Source: Selaginella moellendorffii (Eukaryota > Streptophyta > Lycopodiopsida > Selaginellales > Selaginellaceae). Taken from it: DNA of 64,000 bases. The stretch spans positions 129,433-193,432 of the forward strand of contig NW_003314376.1 of NCBI RefSeq assembly GCF_000143415.4, read 5' to 3'. This document shows, one piece after another, positions 1 through 10,117 of this stretch. The notes beneath the pieces are model-generated. The model was not told the DNA's origin. It saw only the letters and a list, made by a program, of their open reading frames with translations, and made no database searches. Every line of letters begins with the position of its first letter. Within the stretch, counting starts at the first letter, position 1. The translations under genes and the position numbers were made by a program.

Positions 1-987
1 GATAATATCACATCGCATCTCCGGTCAATAAAAAGACCTGTGCAGCTTCTCGGTGACACGACGGTGTCCCATATGCCCACCTAGAACAGAAGAATCATGG
101 TAGGCATGGAGAAACCGTGGAATAAACACCGAAGGCACCACCAGCCGTAAATGATCATCAGGATCCGTCCCCACAAAATAAAGAAGTCCATCATCAAGGC
201 GATATTGAGAATGTAAATGCCGGAAAGGCAAGTCATCAGCAAGTGATGCAGGATTCTCAAACCCATCTCGAAGCCTCCGAATTTACGGCTCAATCTTTTG
301 AGCCTCGCGAACCTCATCAATAGAAGGTAGGTCTTGCTCTGCACCTTGTGGACACTGAACGTCAAGGACAGCAACAGCTAACGGCACAGAATCCTCATCT
401 AGAAAATCCACAGATGCTAGAACAATAGGTTCGTCAGAAACATGAGAAGTGAGTGGAGACGGAAGAGGAGCTCGAGACAGGGCATCAGCATCAGCCATAG
501 AACTCTCTGGGCGATGAACAACATCGAAATCATATATCTGAAGCTTCAAAGCCCATCGAGCCGTACGACCAACCAGGTTCTTCTGCTTCAATAATGAAGT
601 AACAGCAGCATGGTCACCTTCAAGTAACGTCCGAGAACCATGTAGATAGGCATGAAGTTTCTCGAAACCCCAGACTGCTGCTAAACACTCCTTCTCCGTC
701 GTGGAGTAATTCATCTCTGCTAGTTGTAATGTATGGCTTATGTATGCAATGGGATGGCGCTGACCCGGCACACTCAAGCTCTCTTGCATCAACACACCTC
801 CAAGACCAATGTTAGAAGCATCCACGTGTAAAATAAAAGGTCGAATGTAGTCAGGATATGCCAAAATCGGAGGAGTCATCAATAGCTCTTTGAGATCCTC
901 GAACGCCCGCTTATAATCTTGACAAAGTGCTGGCCACAACATTCCTAGCTTGATCCGCTCCGACATATTTGGCTCCATACGAAGCAA
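1..987 (-). pseudogene. pol fragment of D1: RNase H and start of integrase
   Basis: On the minus strand, 283-987 encodes the tail of the RT connection and a Ty3-type RNase H. It shows the acidic positions in FILHVDASN, TEKECLA, LEGDHA and ADALSR. After a frame break, 25-231 encodes the start of the integrase zinc-binding region (GGHMGHRRV). The RT catalytic core is absent. It cannot be autonomous. Confidence 0.85.
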
Positions 988-993
988 AAGACT

Positions 994-1461
994 TCAGAAA
1001 CGAATGCCAAATTGCATCACCGACTCAGATAGCCCTTGGCGAAGACGATGCAATTGTTGGAAAGCATCATCACAATCATCGGCATGTCTGAAGGCGCGTT
1101 TGAAGACGACTGGGAGAACACTCCAATCCCCATGAGTGGCTGCGCTCAAACCATTGTACCACTGCAACACCGTCCCTTGGAGACACGTCGGAAACTCATG
1201 CAACCGTTGAGCATCATCCCAAGAATGATATGTGGCAATCACCGTGAAGTGATCAAACCAATGGTACACATCATCCCTAGGATTCCCACGAAAGAACTCC
1301 GGCCGAACACGAGGATTGGCACCAAGAGCAGGAGGAGTTGGACCACTTGCCGTGAATGCTGCCATCAATTGAGTTTGGTTTTTCAATTGCAAGCGCATAG
1401 CATCAAGCAATTGGACCAATTGCTGCTCCAAAGTCAAAGGAGGAGATTGCTAATTTACCAT
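994..1461 (-). pseudogene. gag fragment of D1
   Basis: This encodes the N-terminal gag domain (key segment FFRGNPRDDVYHWFDHF, then a W-rich retrotrans_gag-like core). The ATG at 1461 is followed by an in-frame TAG at the fourth codon, where D2 has CAG. The frame ends after VMQFGIRF, where D2 continues, and the next sequence is pol RNase H, so the 3' half with the zinc knuckle has been deleted. Confidence 0.8.
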
Positions 1462-1599
1462 GGAGACAAATGAAAAAAAACTGAAAGGAAAGAACAAAAA
1501 GAAGGAAATGGAAAAAGCTAGATATAGACAATGCAAAAGTTAGATCTAAACCAAAATCCCAAATCTAAGCACTCCTCAAGGACAATCAAAGGTGCCCCT

Positions 1600-1610
1600 C
1601 ACCTCCACCA
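1600..1610 (-). promoter_or_regulatory. Primer-binding site, tRNA-Ala type (D1)
   Basis: One base inside the LTR the element reads TGGTGGAGGTG. The reverse complement of CCA plus the 3' end of the tRNA-Ala(AGC) encoded in this window is TGGTGGAGATG, a 10 of 11 match. Confidence 0.7.
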
Positions 1611-1611
1611 A

Positions 1612-1777
1612 TGTGAGTGCTTAGAATATGGAAAGGGAATACAGAAATGTGTATATTAATTAGCCCAAAAACCCTAGCTTATATACAAGAGCGAGTGGTC
1701 CAGATTGAAACTAATCCGACGGCTACCAAAATCCCACTACGCTAATATTAGTATACGGCATCGTAACCGTACTCACA
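1612..1777 (-). repeat. 5' LTR of D1
   Basis: A 166-bp LTR with TG...CA ends (TGTGAGTACGG to GCACTCACA in element orientation). It contains a TATATAAG promoter-like box and is clearly related to the D2 3' LTR at 24127-24301. The base run gtatg directly outside it is the candidate target duplication. The partner copy lies beyond the window. Confidence 0.88.
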
Positions 1778-1917
1778 GTATGATCTTTAGTACCAAATAA
1801 ATACTAATATTATTTGTTTTTTTAATTTTCTAGTAAACATATTTAGAATTTTTTTAAAAATGAGTAACTTTACTTTTTCCTTTTTTACAAAATATCGAAA
1901 GCACATTCTTTCGAAGT

Positions 1918-3221
1918 TTAAGCACATTTGCTTTCGGTCTCTGACAGCCCCTGAACAAACGAACGGAGAAATCGGGCATGCTTGATCAATCCAAAGAAAC
2001 TAATCACTAAAAGCTTAACAGGTGATGGATTTTGTTTCGAGGATGACAAAACGGCTCTTTCCATTCCTCGTATTCTAGGCATGTTGTCCTGCCTGGATCC
2101 TGCATGCAAACCAAACTAATGTCTTTAGAACCTGGAAGTTGCAACAAGCAGATCAACACCTTCCTACTGACCTCGAGATTCGTGGCATCCGACAGAGCTG
2201 CAGAAGAAATGCTCGCACTGTGAGATCAGGCCTTGCAGAAAAAATATCAAGTTCTTTGCATACCTCTCTTGCATTCTCTAGTTCTTGATTCGGATTTCTC
2301 TTTCTCAACACCGACCAAATCGAAGCAGATATCTGTCATAGACACGGCAACCTGTAGAAAAATAAAATCTAGAATCGGCAATACAATTGCTCGTTGGAGC
2401 TTACGTTGGAAAACTCAGGGTCCAACGTGCTAGACACCTCCATCAATTTAGCTTTGTCAACTTAAAACCGTGAAAAAAAGCATTGGAAACTGCTTGCCTT
2501 TTGCTTTCTCACGCATAAATAAAACGCGACGCTGGTGAATACAGGGCGATCTAAATCAGCGCTTCGACATCTTGCTTCTGGTAAAGTGGCCAAAAATCGC
2601 TCTTTGTATCTGGAGCAAAACGTAGAGAGAGCCCGTAAAGAAATAAACTAAAAGGAAAGAGGAAGCTCTTACGCTGCCAAGACTCTCTGGACTGCTTGTA
2701 TGAGTCTCACACATCCAAATGCACAGTGAGCTCACGCACATTCAAGCTTGTCCTGAGGAAAAAAATGTTATTCCCACATTTTTTTTCCATCTCTTTTCTT
2801 CCTGGCTTTGAAGAAATACCTGATACCAAGAGCATTCTGGACTGTGGTGAGTGATCTATTGTAAGCCTTATCAGAAAGACCACTCAGCTTGATTCCCTTT
2901 TGCCGATCAAATGGAACTTGCATCCTGTCCGAGAAGAAAAGAAAGAAATAAACTCCACCCGCAAAGAAATGCAGATCTGGATACTTACATCGAGCACACG
3001 ATGTCGAAACAGAGCACGGATCGGCAGACATCGCCCTAGAATAACACACAAGAGCATTGGATACCCTCAAGTCACAGGCGGAAAGAAAGAAGCAAGCACA
3101 CTCACAATGCCAAATGCCGCCGCATCAAATTCCATCTGGGAGAGGTGCAGCAGCTCCTCGGCCTTGCGCAGCACTTCGCAATCGGCCGCCATTCCCAACG
3201 CTCCAGCGCCTTCATCTCCAT
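1918..3221 (-). pseudogene. ORC6: ORC6a, broken copy of origin recognition complex subunit 6
   Basis: Same exon order as ORC6b, with exons recognisable at 3106-3221, 2989-3035, 2820-2924, 2673-2752 and 2498-2609, plus 3' exons down to about 1918. Differences from ORC6b that I can see are a 4-bp deletion in exon 1 shortly after the start, a 1-bp deletion in exon 4 (80 bp instead of 81), and loss of about 30 bp near 2463 that removes the splice acceptor and first bases of exon 6. Codon-level changes in exon 5 are also present. A downstream in-frame Met (MAADCEVL) could restore the first frame, but not the later damage. D1 is inserted just beyond the 3' end. Confidence 0.88.
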
Positions 3222-3539
3222 GGCGCGCGAAGAACCTTGCGTTTGGAAATAGGCGGGAAGATAACAAGTTAACCTAAACCGCGAGGGTTAGAGATAAACG
3301 AACATTAATGGTCAACTATAGTCAACCTTGGCGTTGTAGCCCCAATTTTATTTGGAACGATGGATGGATCATACAAAACTTTTTAAGATTGTAGAAAGCT
3401 GGAGGGAATACAATGACGACGAGAGTCCTTCATTTCTCGCAGTGAAGAACACAATCAAAAAAAGGAGATGGCCGAGTAGATCATATCTTGTTGAATGCAA
3501 CAATGTCACAGCTTAGGATGTACTCTGCCGCCGGGCCCT
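3222..3539. other. ORC6a 5' flank joined to element S-a
   Basis: This is the upstream sequence of ORC6a, nearly identical to 40153-40490 upstream of ORC6b, and it must hold the promoter (no clear TATA box seen). It ends in the same junction with S-element sequence in both places, so the S fusion predates the duplication. Confidence 0.5.
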
Positions 3540-5356
3540 CATCAATCAAGAAGTATGTCACTTGAGGCTGTTAATACTGCTCCGTTGGATCTAACTTTTG
3601 GTGTTGTGGGGTGTGATCATATTGGTATTGTGCCCATCCTTGATGTGTTGTTTGTTGGTCTCCAGCTTTTGTGGGATGTGATTATACAGTTTATCCTGTT
3701 CTCAATGTTCTACCATCTCTTATTGATATGGAGTGTGATCATAATATTGATTGGTGAGCTATGGATGATGCCATTTAAATTCTTGGAGAATGTTTGAGGA
3801 TTAAGTTTGTGGAAAAACAATGTGTATGAACTCGGGTGGATTCCAAAGTGTGATGATGAGCTTGATTATTATAGAGATAGTTTTGGAGATGAAGTGGAGG
3901 TTTCGTGAAGTAGGTGTCAATATTTCAATCTATTATTAAATCCTTTTTCTTTCCCTTCTACTCTTTCCCAACTATTTTTTTATTTTTCAGCTTGAGCCAC
4001 CTTCTCAAGTTCCTAGTATTTCTTCTTCATTTGTAGTGTTTTCTTCTTTTGGCATGTAAATCATTTATGACTTTTATGATTTTAATTCTCAATCCAGTGT
4101 TGAGTTGAGTGTTTTCTATCCTCCTCATACTAATCTGGATATTGAATGTATCCATGAAGTTGAGAATCTTGCTTTTGTTTCGTTGGTAAAGTCTTTGATT
4201 AGTTCTGGTATTGAGTATTTCCTTGTTCCAAGGGTTAAGTCACTTTGGCTAGAGTTTTGGGTTGAATGCATGTCCCCATTTGTGAGTGCCATTGACAGCC
4301 TTTGCTTTATTATTGCTCATGAAGAATTTATATATTCCCTTGAGAGTGTGAATGTTGTTATTGATTTTTCCATATCAGGTGTTAAGTTGTGTGTTGAGAA
4401 GGTTGAGTGGTGTGAATCTTTTGTTTATATTGTGGCTGAAATATTTTACGAAAGGAAATCCCCTATTGACCAAGCTTTATGCATATATTCTTTTGATTTT
4501 CCATTTTTGCATTGTCAGTTGTTGCAAATTCTTCTTCCAATGCTTCTTTATTTACTTTTTCTTCTTCCACAATTGTTTTTCTTCAAATTTTTTTTCTATT
4601 TTCTCCTTTCTGCCTTGACACTTCAAACTTTTTTTTCTTTAGAGGAGGGAGTAGAGGGGACAGATGGGAGTCTGGCCCCGATGATGGAGTGAGGACGAGC
4701 AAATATGATAGTGGAGCGAGGACGAATGATATAGATTGTGGAGTGAGGACAAGCATAGTGAGTTTGAATGAAACATCCAACCCCGACGTAATGAGGCAGA
4801 ATAGATGCGATAGTGGAGTGAGGCCGGACATAAATGGCGAAGTGAAGACGAGCACAGTAAGTCCAAAAGGAGCTAGTGTTTCAAAACCATTTTTTCTTCA
4901 AGGAGGGGATAAGGAGAATGTGAAAGATGAATGGAGTGAGTCTGACCTCCCTAGTGCAAAGTTATAGTTGTGTGGTTGGTTTGAGCATTTGGGAGTTGCA
5001 TAAAGAGTTGCAATTGGTTCATCAACGTTCTATAGTGGCTTAATGATTATGCCATGGTTTTAGATTTTATTTCAATCATGGTTATCATCAACTTTATTGG
5101 TGGTTTTGTGGGAGTTTTAGATTCTTGTGGTAATTTATAATTGCTCAACATAAACTCAAGATGTTCCACCTGACTTATCATTATCACCTTTTCATCTTCC
5201 AAAAGGAGGATGGTGTAAAGTTTGTAAATATATATATGTAGATATATGTATTACCCTAGCTAAGTAATACACTAATTATAGACTGTCCATTTGGGACTAA
5301 ATCTGAAATCAAGTAGGGGCCTAAACTTTAATTAATCTTTATTTTGAGCACTCACA
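3540..5356 (+). mobile_element. Non-coding LTR element S-a (5' end missing)
   Basis: This is homologous to the complete copy S-b (29195-31458) but begins inside the interior. Its interior has only short, interrupted frames. A degenerate, roughly 30-bp-period stretch (GGAGTGAGGACGAG-like) lies around 4680-4860. A purine tract (AAAAGGAGGATGG) directly precedes the 3' LTR (5214-5356, TG...CA, 143 bp, 40 bp shorter than the other copies). No gag or pol motif was recognised. Confidence 0.75.
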
Positions 5357-5838
5357 ATATATATTTTATATATTATATGGCTTTTGGGATGGATCTAAAT
5401 CATAAAATTTGGATTCACTGCAATATCTTAATATGGGGGGTTTGTGACATTGGAAAAGAACTAGATATTTGTATTATATTTGAATTTGATATATATTTAT
5501 AAATAAACATTTACTTATAAATTACTCATAAAATAACAAACGATATTTTTTAAAGTTACACTCAAATGGATTTTATAGTAATAAATGTATATTCAGTAAT
5601 ACTAAATATAGTGAATTTATTCTGTAAATTAGGTCAGAAGGTAAAACCTCTATTAAATAGGAAATATTGCCACTCAGATCTAAATATTATTTTAATTTTA
5701 ATTTTTTAAAAATACCTGTTTAATAAAAATATTTCCATGAAAACATTAATAAATTATTCTTTCGTGTACCAGAATATTTGAAAATATTTTTAATGACTCC
5801 TTTTGCTCTCTCTATTATCAGATCTGTATAGGACTACA
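5357..5838. repeat. AT-rich core repeat (left of P1)
   Basis: No gene seen. The segment matches 42547-43026 almost base for base, and its first part resembles the central core of the palindromes (around 9545-9680: ATGGATCCAAAT, then TTTGGATTCA, then AGATATTGGTATT). It is absent left of P2, where P2 follows the S LTR directly. Confidence 0.6.
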
Positions 5839-5843
5839 TTAAG

Positions 5844-6065
5844 TTGTACATTCTTGAGGTCAGTAGGAAGGCATTGATTTGCTTGTTACAACTTACAAGT
5901 TCCAAAGGCATTAGTTTGGTTTTGGTACAAGATCCAGGCAGGACAACATGCTTGGAATACAAGGAATGGAGAGAGGCCACCTTGAAACAAAATCCATCAC
6001 CTAGTAAGCTTTTAAAGCATGCCCAATATCTCTATTTGTTTGTTCAGAAAAGCAAATGCACTTAA
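5844..6065 (+). pseudogene. ORC6 3'-end fragment (P1)
   Basis: Encodes the last ORC6 segment (LEVSRKA..., then CLEYKEWREA..., matching CLEYEEWKEAVL of ORC6b). The N-terminal and cyclin-like regions are absent. Compared with P2 and P3 it lacks 24 bp in frame just after the AGTAAGC motif. The upstream exons are replaced by AT-rich core sequence, so it cannot make ORC6. Confidence 0.8.
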
Positions 6066-6397
6066 ATTTTGAAAGAATGTGAAGGTGACGTTTCCAATTT
6101 TGAACTTTTGTAAGAAAAACAAGTTACTCATTTTAAAAGACTTTTAGCTATACAAATATGTTGTTTACTAGCAAACCAAAATACCAATTAATATTAGTGT
6201 TTAGACAATTTGATTGGTACAGAAGACCATACCAGTTGATTTATATTGTGTTGGTTTTACCAATTGCTTTACTCATCCTCTTGCATAACACTGCAAAGCA
6301 AAACACTATCCCTTTTCCTCCTCCTCTTGTGATTACTATTACTATAATATGTATTATTATTATAAGCATTAGTAACATTCTTCATGGTTGCCTGCAG

Positions 6398-6535
6398 ATG
6401 CAGCTTCTTGGCTATAGAAACTTGCTGGAGATGGTGGGCTTTCCAAAGCTCATCTCTCAAAAGGCTCTTGAAATGCAACAAAAGCTGCCAGAATCTCCAA
6501 GGATGAGTATTAGAATGGTGAAGAGAAAAGTTTAG
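6398..6535 (+). CDS. Terminal exon of unidentified gene (45 codons), P1 copy
   Basis: A pyrimidine-rich stretch and CTGCAG splice-acceptor-like site precede a 45-codon frame beginning MQLLGYRNLLEMVGF and ending in a basic tail (MVKRKV) with TAG. The same exon is conserved in P2 and P3 with almost no change, while surrounding sequence varies. No family was recognised. It may be the 3' exon of a gene whose upstream exons were lost in the block. Confidence 0.4.
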   Translation: MQLLGYRNLLEMVGFPKLISQKALEMQQKLPESPRMSIRMVKRKV

Positions 6536-6555
6536 CATTTTTGTTTCTTTGCTAA

Positions 6556-6612
6556 GGGGAGATAGCTCAGATGGTAGAGCGCTCGCTTAGGGATCAATAA
6601 CCAGCATCTCCA
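6556..6612 (+). pseudogene. Truncated tRNA-Ala (P1)
   Basis: The sequence starts like tRNA-Ala (GGGGAGATAGCTCAGATGG, then GAGCGCTCGCTTAG) and ends with CATCTCCA. About 16 nt covering the anticodon 3' side, variable loop and T-stem 5' strand are missing, so it cannot fold as a tRNA. The full-length relatives are in the Q arms. Confidence 0.85.
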
Positions 6613-7058
6613 AATATGTTTGATTATTGGATCGTTCCAGGCGTTTTGACCGATTTTACTGGTGTTGACCTCTGGGGGAGCTATGGATGGATGTTGCACC
6701 GTGAGACTGTCAACAGAGCAATGCATAGATATTTATCTTGTGTTCTTTTTCCCACATTTTTGCAAACGAGTAAACAAGTTTCGTTCACTGGAAGTACATT
6801 AGGATTGAGCCTGGACATCAAATTAAAGATGTTGAAATATTGAGCATTTCGTGATTGTGAGATTAAATCGCTGTTCACATCTAGGTTTGGGCTCTTTGGC
6901 ATGCTCAGTTCAAGTCCGACAATCCACAGCGTCACAAGCTCTTGTTTCTTTCACAAAGCCAAAAGTACCTCTTTATTTTCTATTTTCTAAGTCAAGGGTT
7001 AGGTTATAATCTTTCTCGCTTGGATTTTTCTATTGTCGAAGCTCTCGTCAGGTAAGCT
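6613..7058 (+). other. Upstream region of the His-rich gene (P1)
   Basis: Homologous in inverted orientation to part of 11880-12440 in Q1. Near its end CTCGTCAG|GTAAGC forms a good splice-donor consensus seven bases before the ATG at 7059. The His-rich start could therefore lie in an intron of a longer transcript, or the motif may be fortuitous. Confidence 0.35.
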
Positions 7059-7811
7059 ATGGTCTCTCGCGCTCACGCCGCCCCAACGCTTGCCCGCCGA
7101 GCTCCAGCGCCCTGGCATGGCGGCCATCACCGAGCTTCACACCCGCGAGCTCCAGCTCTAGCTCCAGCACATCCACCACACCACCATGGACACCATCCTC
7201 GAGGAGCCCACGAGCCAGTGCCAGGTTTAGCTCCAGTTCTTCAAGGTGACGCTCCAGTTCGAGCCCCAGCGCCAGCTGCTTTCGTTCACCCTGCTCGCGG
7301 CCACCCTGCTCATCTAGCTCCAGCGCCCGATGCTCGCCACCACGATCCAGCTCCAGCAGCAGCAGTGTACCATCATCATGACGGTGATGGAGCCCCTCTG
7401 GTTGTTCACCACCATCACCATGGTCACCACCATGGAGGACGCCACAACCACCACCACCACCACCACCACCATCGTCGCGAGGGTCACGACGCAGCAGTGG
7501 CCACACCAACACCCGCAGCAGTAGTTACAGTGGTTCGGAGGACGCCATGGTCGCTGCTCCAGCTTCTTCTGTGGGTTTTGGTTGCGATCTTGGTGCTGCT
7601 CGCATTCTTTTTGCTCGTGCGATGGATGTTCTCTCGGAGGAAGCAGCGCAGTAATGCGATCTTTCAGGATCCCGGGTGGCAGATCGAAGTTGTGGTGGAC
7701 GATTCTCTGACTGAGAAGAAACAGCTGGAAGCTCACACTCGTGGTTCGCACAGCAATGGCACTCTGGGATTCTCCTCAAAGTGTCCTGCCAACACTGGCA
7801 GTGACGCGTAA
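7059..7811 (+). CDS. His/Pro/Ala-rich single-pass membrane protein (P1)
   Basis: A 250-residue frame. Residues 1-110 are rich in Pro, Ala, Arg and His. About 105-140 is a His tract (runs of H broken by G, D, R and N) suggestive of metal binding. About 165-190 is one strongly hydrophobic helix (SLLQLLLWVLVAILVLLAFF) followed by a basic RRKQR stretch, then a polar tail ending CPANTGSDA. This predicts a type I/II membrane protein with a His-rich domain on one side. No known family was recognised. The frame also stays open in P2, where the His tract differs by whole codons, which favours real coding. The stop overlaps a GTAAGT donor-like site, so the true C-terminus may be spliced. Confidence 0.5.
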   Translation: MVSRAHAAPTLARRAPAPWHGGHHRASHPRAPALAPAHPPHHHGHHPRGAHEPVPGLAPVLQGDAPVRAPAPAAFVHPARGHPAHLAPAPDARHHDPAPAAAVYHHHDGDGAPLVVHHHHHGHHHGGRHNHHHHHHHHRREGHDAAVATPTPAAVVTVVRRTPWSLLQLLLWVLVAILVLLAFFLLVRWMFSRRKQRSNAIFQDPGWQIEVVVDDSLTEKKQLEAHTRGSHSNGTLGFSSKCPANTGSDA

Positions 7812-8329
7812 GTCAGCACAGTGCATGCCTTGTCACATGGAAGATTGTGTACAAACAATCTTCAAGGAGATGAAGTTGCAGAGCAAGAAGACAGCAGGGT
7901 CTTGCTCACGGACGGTGAAGATCACATACAAGGGTCCACTGGTGGAAGTCACCAGACTTGGAAGTTATTGCGCAGCTGGCTCGGAACATGGACTGGAAAG
8001 TAGAGCAGGAACCTACCAAGTTCATCGATCCACCCGAGCTTTGAGAAAAGGTAATGTACTACTTTTGCTCTCTGTTCTTGCAGGTGCTCAAATCTCAACT
8101 TCGATGAGTATATGTAATACATTTTATGATCTGTATTACCCTGGGAGAATCAATGACTACGAAATCAAAATCCTAATAGAAAGAAGCAGAGCAGGGCATA
8201 GCGGGCAGATAGGTTTCTCCAGAGTCAAGAGCATCATAAGCCAGGAATCAAGCAAGTGCAAAATTGTGGAAGTATGGTCGAAGTCTACACTGCGGCTTGC
8301 AACACAGGTTGTTTGACAGGATGGGACGA
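7812..8329 (+). pseudogene. Degenerate exon segment between His-rich gene and PPR (P1)
   Basis: Homologous to 33450-33959 and 44711-45239 and, inverted, to the Q arms, where a longer frame is open. P1 has lost about 80 bp around 8020 and gained an AT-rich insertion around 8106-8185. A GT...CTTGCAG intron-like unit lies at about 8050-8082. Product unknown. Confidence 0.4.
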
Positions 8330-8743
8330 AGAACAGGATAGGTTGGTCTGACAAAGAAACATGACGTTGGTTGCCTGGAACATGATCATCATGGGACATG
8401 CACGTCTTCTATCAGATGCAACGAGAAGCTGGCCTGCCTCCAAACGCTGAGACTTTGCATGGAGCAGCAAAACGTTGGTTCCTGGGATTTGCCAAGAACA
8501 ACCTCTTGAGTGCTATGAGCAAGCCGCAGCCAAACGCTCAGACTTTCATGGTGGCGCTCAAGGCACGCGGCGACTTAGCAGAGAAGAGGTTCCACTCACA
8601 GATCTGGGAGAGAAATCTGGAGGGAATCCACTACTCAGCGTGGTCGCTCAATGAGAGAAAAGCTTTTCTTGGGAGGTCGGTAAACTTTGCAAGGAAAGAG
8701 TGTCATGCAAGGTTGATGGAGCCGTCAATTAAAGATGGTACCT
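8330..8743 (+). pseudogene. PPR-protein fragment (P1)
   Basis: Across shifting frames this shows pentatricopeptide-repeat signatures: WNMIIMGHARLL, then YQMQREAGLPPNAET, then FMVALKARGDLAEKR and HSQIWERNLEG. These fit the plant PLS-type pattern. Several frame changes and small deletions separate the repeats (the segment holding SSLVDMW is missing here), so no continuous protein is possible. Confidence 0.75.
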
Positions 8744-8830
8744 GAAAAGACGCGAAAGGATCCTAGCTGGCACACCTTGGTGAAGAGATAAAAAATATGA
8801 GAGACAATACTTATCTCTGAATTAATTTGC

Positions 8831-10117
8831 TGTGAGTAATTTAGTTCTAAACTTATTTAAGAATAATATTATAGTAGAATAAACAAAAATATACTAGAAA
8901 GTGTTTATAAGGAAGTTTATAAATTATAAATAAAAAGATTAATCTAAATTAACTACAACTATTAGATATTAAAATATCCTAGAATCTCCAAGCATAGTTT
9001 AAGTATGTTCAATACCACCATAGGTTTGCTGAAGCAAACCACTTATGGATCTATAGTGTTTGGTCACTTTAAACCTATAGAAGCTTATTCACAAACTTAT
9101 TTACATTATTATATAGAACTTTTTTCCCAAAACTTTTTTGTTTAAACCCATATTAAACTTGGGAGTTAAGTTTCTCCGAGATTTTGTTGTTGATTAGATG
9201 TTATGTTTTTCTTTCAACCATGCTCTGTACAAATATACAAACTTTATAATTATAATTCAAGTTCTTTAAATCTTTTTTAATTTCATATTAGTAGACGAGA
9301 AACAACAAACATATGAACATTACAAATACTTGGTCAAAGGAAGCAAACACAGCATACTCAAAAGCATTATAGTTGAAAGTAAAAAATAGCGATCAAGCAG
9401 GAATACCATCATTATGAGTATATAATTCTCAAGTATGGAAGTGATATTATAAATGGGAAGCTTTACAACATCATAATCAACCAATTCTCAAGTTGCAATT
9501 ACATATAATTCTTTAAATGTTAAAATTCTGAAATCTTTCATCCTTTGCATAGGATGGATCCAAATGTTAAAGTTTGGATTCATCATAACGTCTGAACATG
9601 AGGTGAAAAAAATAGATATTGGTATTGTATTTGAAACTAAAATAAACTTTATCTATAAATTACACTGAAAACAATATAGGGCATTTCTTATAATTTCACT
9701 CAAAGAGAGAGTTAATTCTTCAATAGAAGAAAAACATGCAACCATCACGAAACTTAAATGTATTAACGACCTTGTCTAGATCAGCTGAAAGAAGGCACAA
9801 AGAAACTTGCCAAGCATCAGCAAGACAAAAGCACACACTTTACTTTGGACAACTCTCTATCATGAAATCAAAAAAGATTTAAAGAACTTGAATCATAGTT
9901 ACAAAGTTGTACATTTGTAAAGGACAGAATGTAACATCTAATCTACTTGGAGAAGCTTGAGTCCCAAGTTTTCAAGTTAAGTTTAAGTGACCAAACACCA
10001 TAGATATATAATTTCCTATATAAATAACCATTTCTGAAATATGATCCAGAGCATGATTGTCTCTGATATTTTTATCTTTTGACCATGGTGTGCCCCCTAA
10101 GATCCCTTCGCCTGTTT
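8831..10117. repeat. AT-rich palindrome core, unit 1
   Basis: No gene. The outer parts are inverted copies of each other (for example AGTTCTTTAAATC near 9265 and its complement near 9890; TTTGGTCACTTTAAA near 9060 and its complement near 9990). The middle (about 9290-9870) is unpaired. Pieces of the same core recur at 5357, 12860-12994 and 29064-29190. Confidence 0.7.

Larger units (their letters stand above)
1..1777 (-). mobile_element. Ty3/gypsy LTR retrotransposon D1, 3' part outside window
   Basis: Reading on the minus strand, this has a 5' LTR (1612-1777), a primer-binding site, a gag fragment and then RNase H and the start of integrase, running off the left edge. It is the same family as D2 (19568-24301). 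Between gag and RNase H (about 988-994) the end of gag, the protease and most of reverse transcriptase are missing, so it is an internally deleted, non-autonomous copy. It lies beside the 3' end of ORC6a. The equivalent place next to ORC6b (around 38680) has no insertion, so D1 arrived after the ORC6 duplication. Confidence 0.9.

Noticed and set aside
4105-4692. 195-codon frame in S-a as a functional gene
   Set aside because: The corresponding frames in S-b and S-c are interrupted at different points; kept only as a possible captured gene in the S finding.
7057-7751. Minus-strand frames opposite the His-rich gene (also 32698 and 44028)
   Set aside because: Shadows of the CAC/CAT repeat, giving poly-Gly, poly-Val and poly-Cys products; the plus frame has a membrane helix and better conservation.
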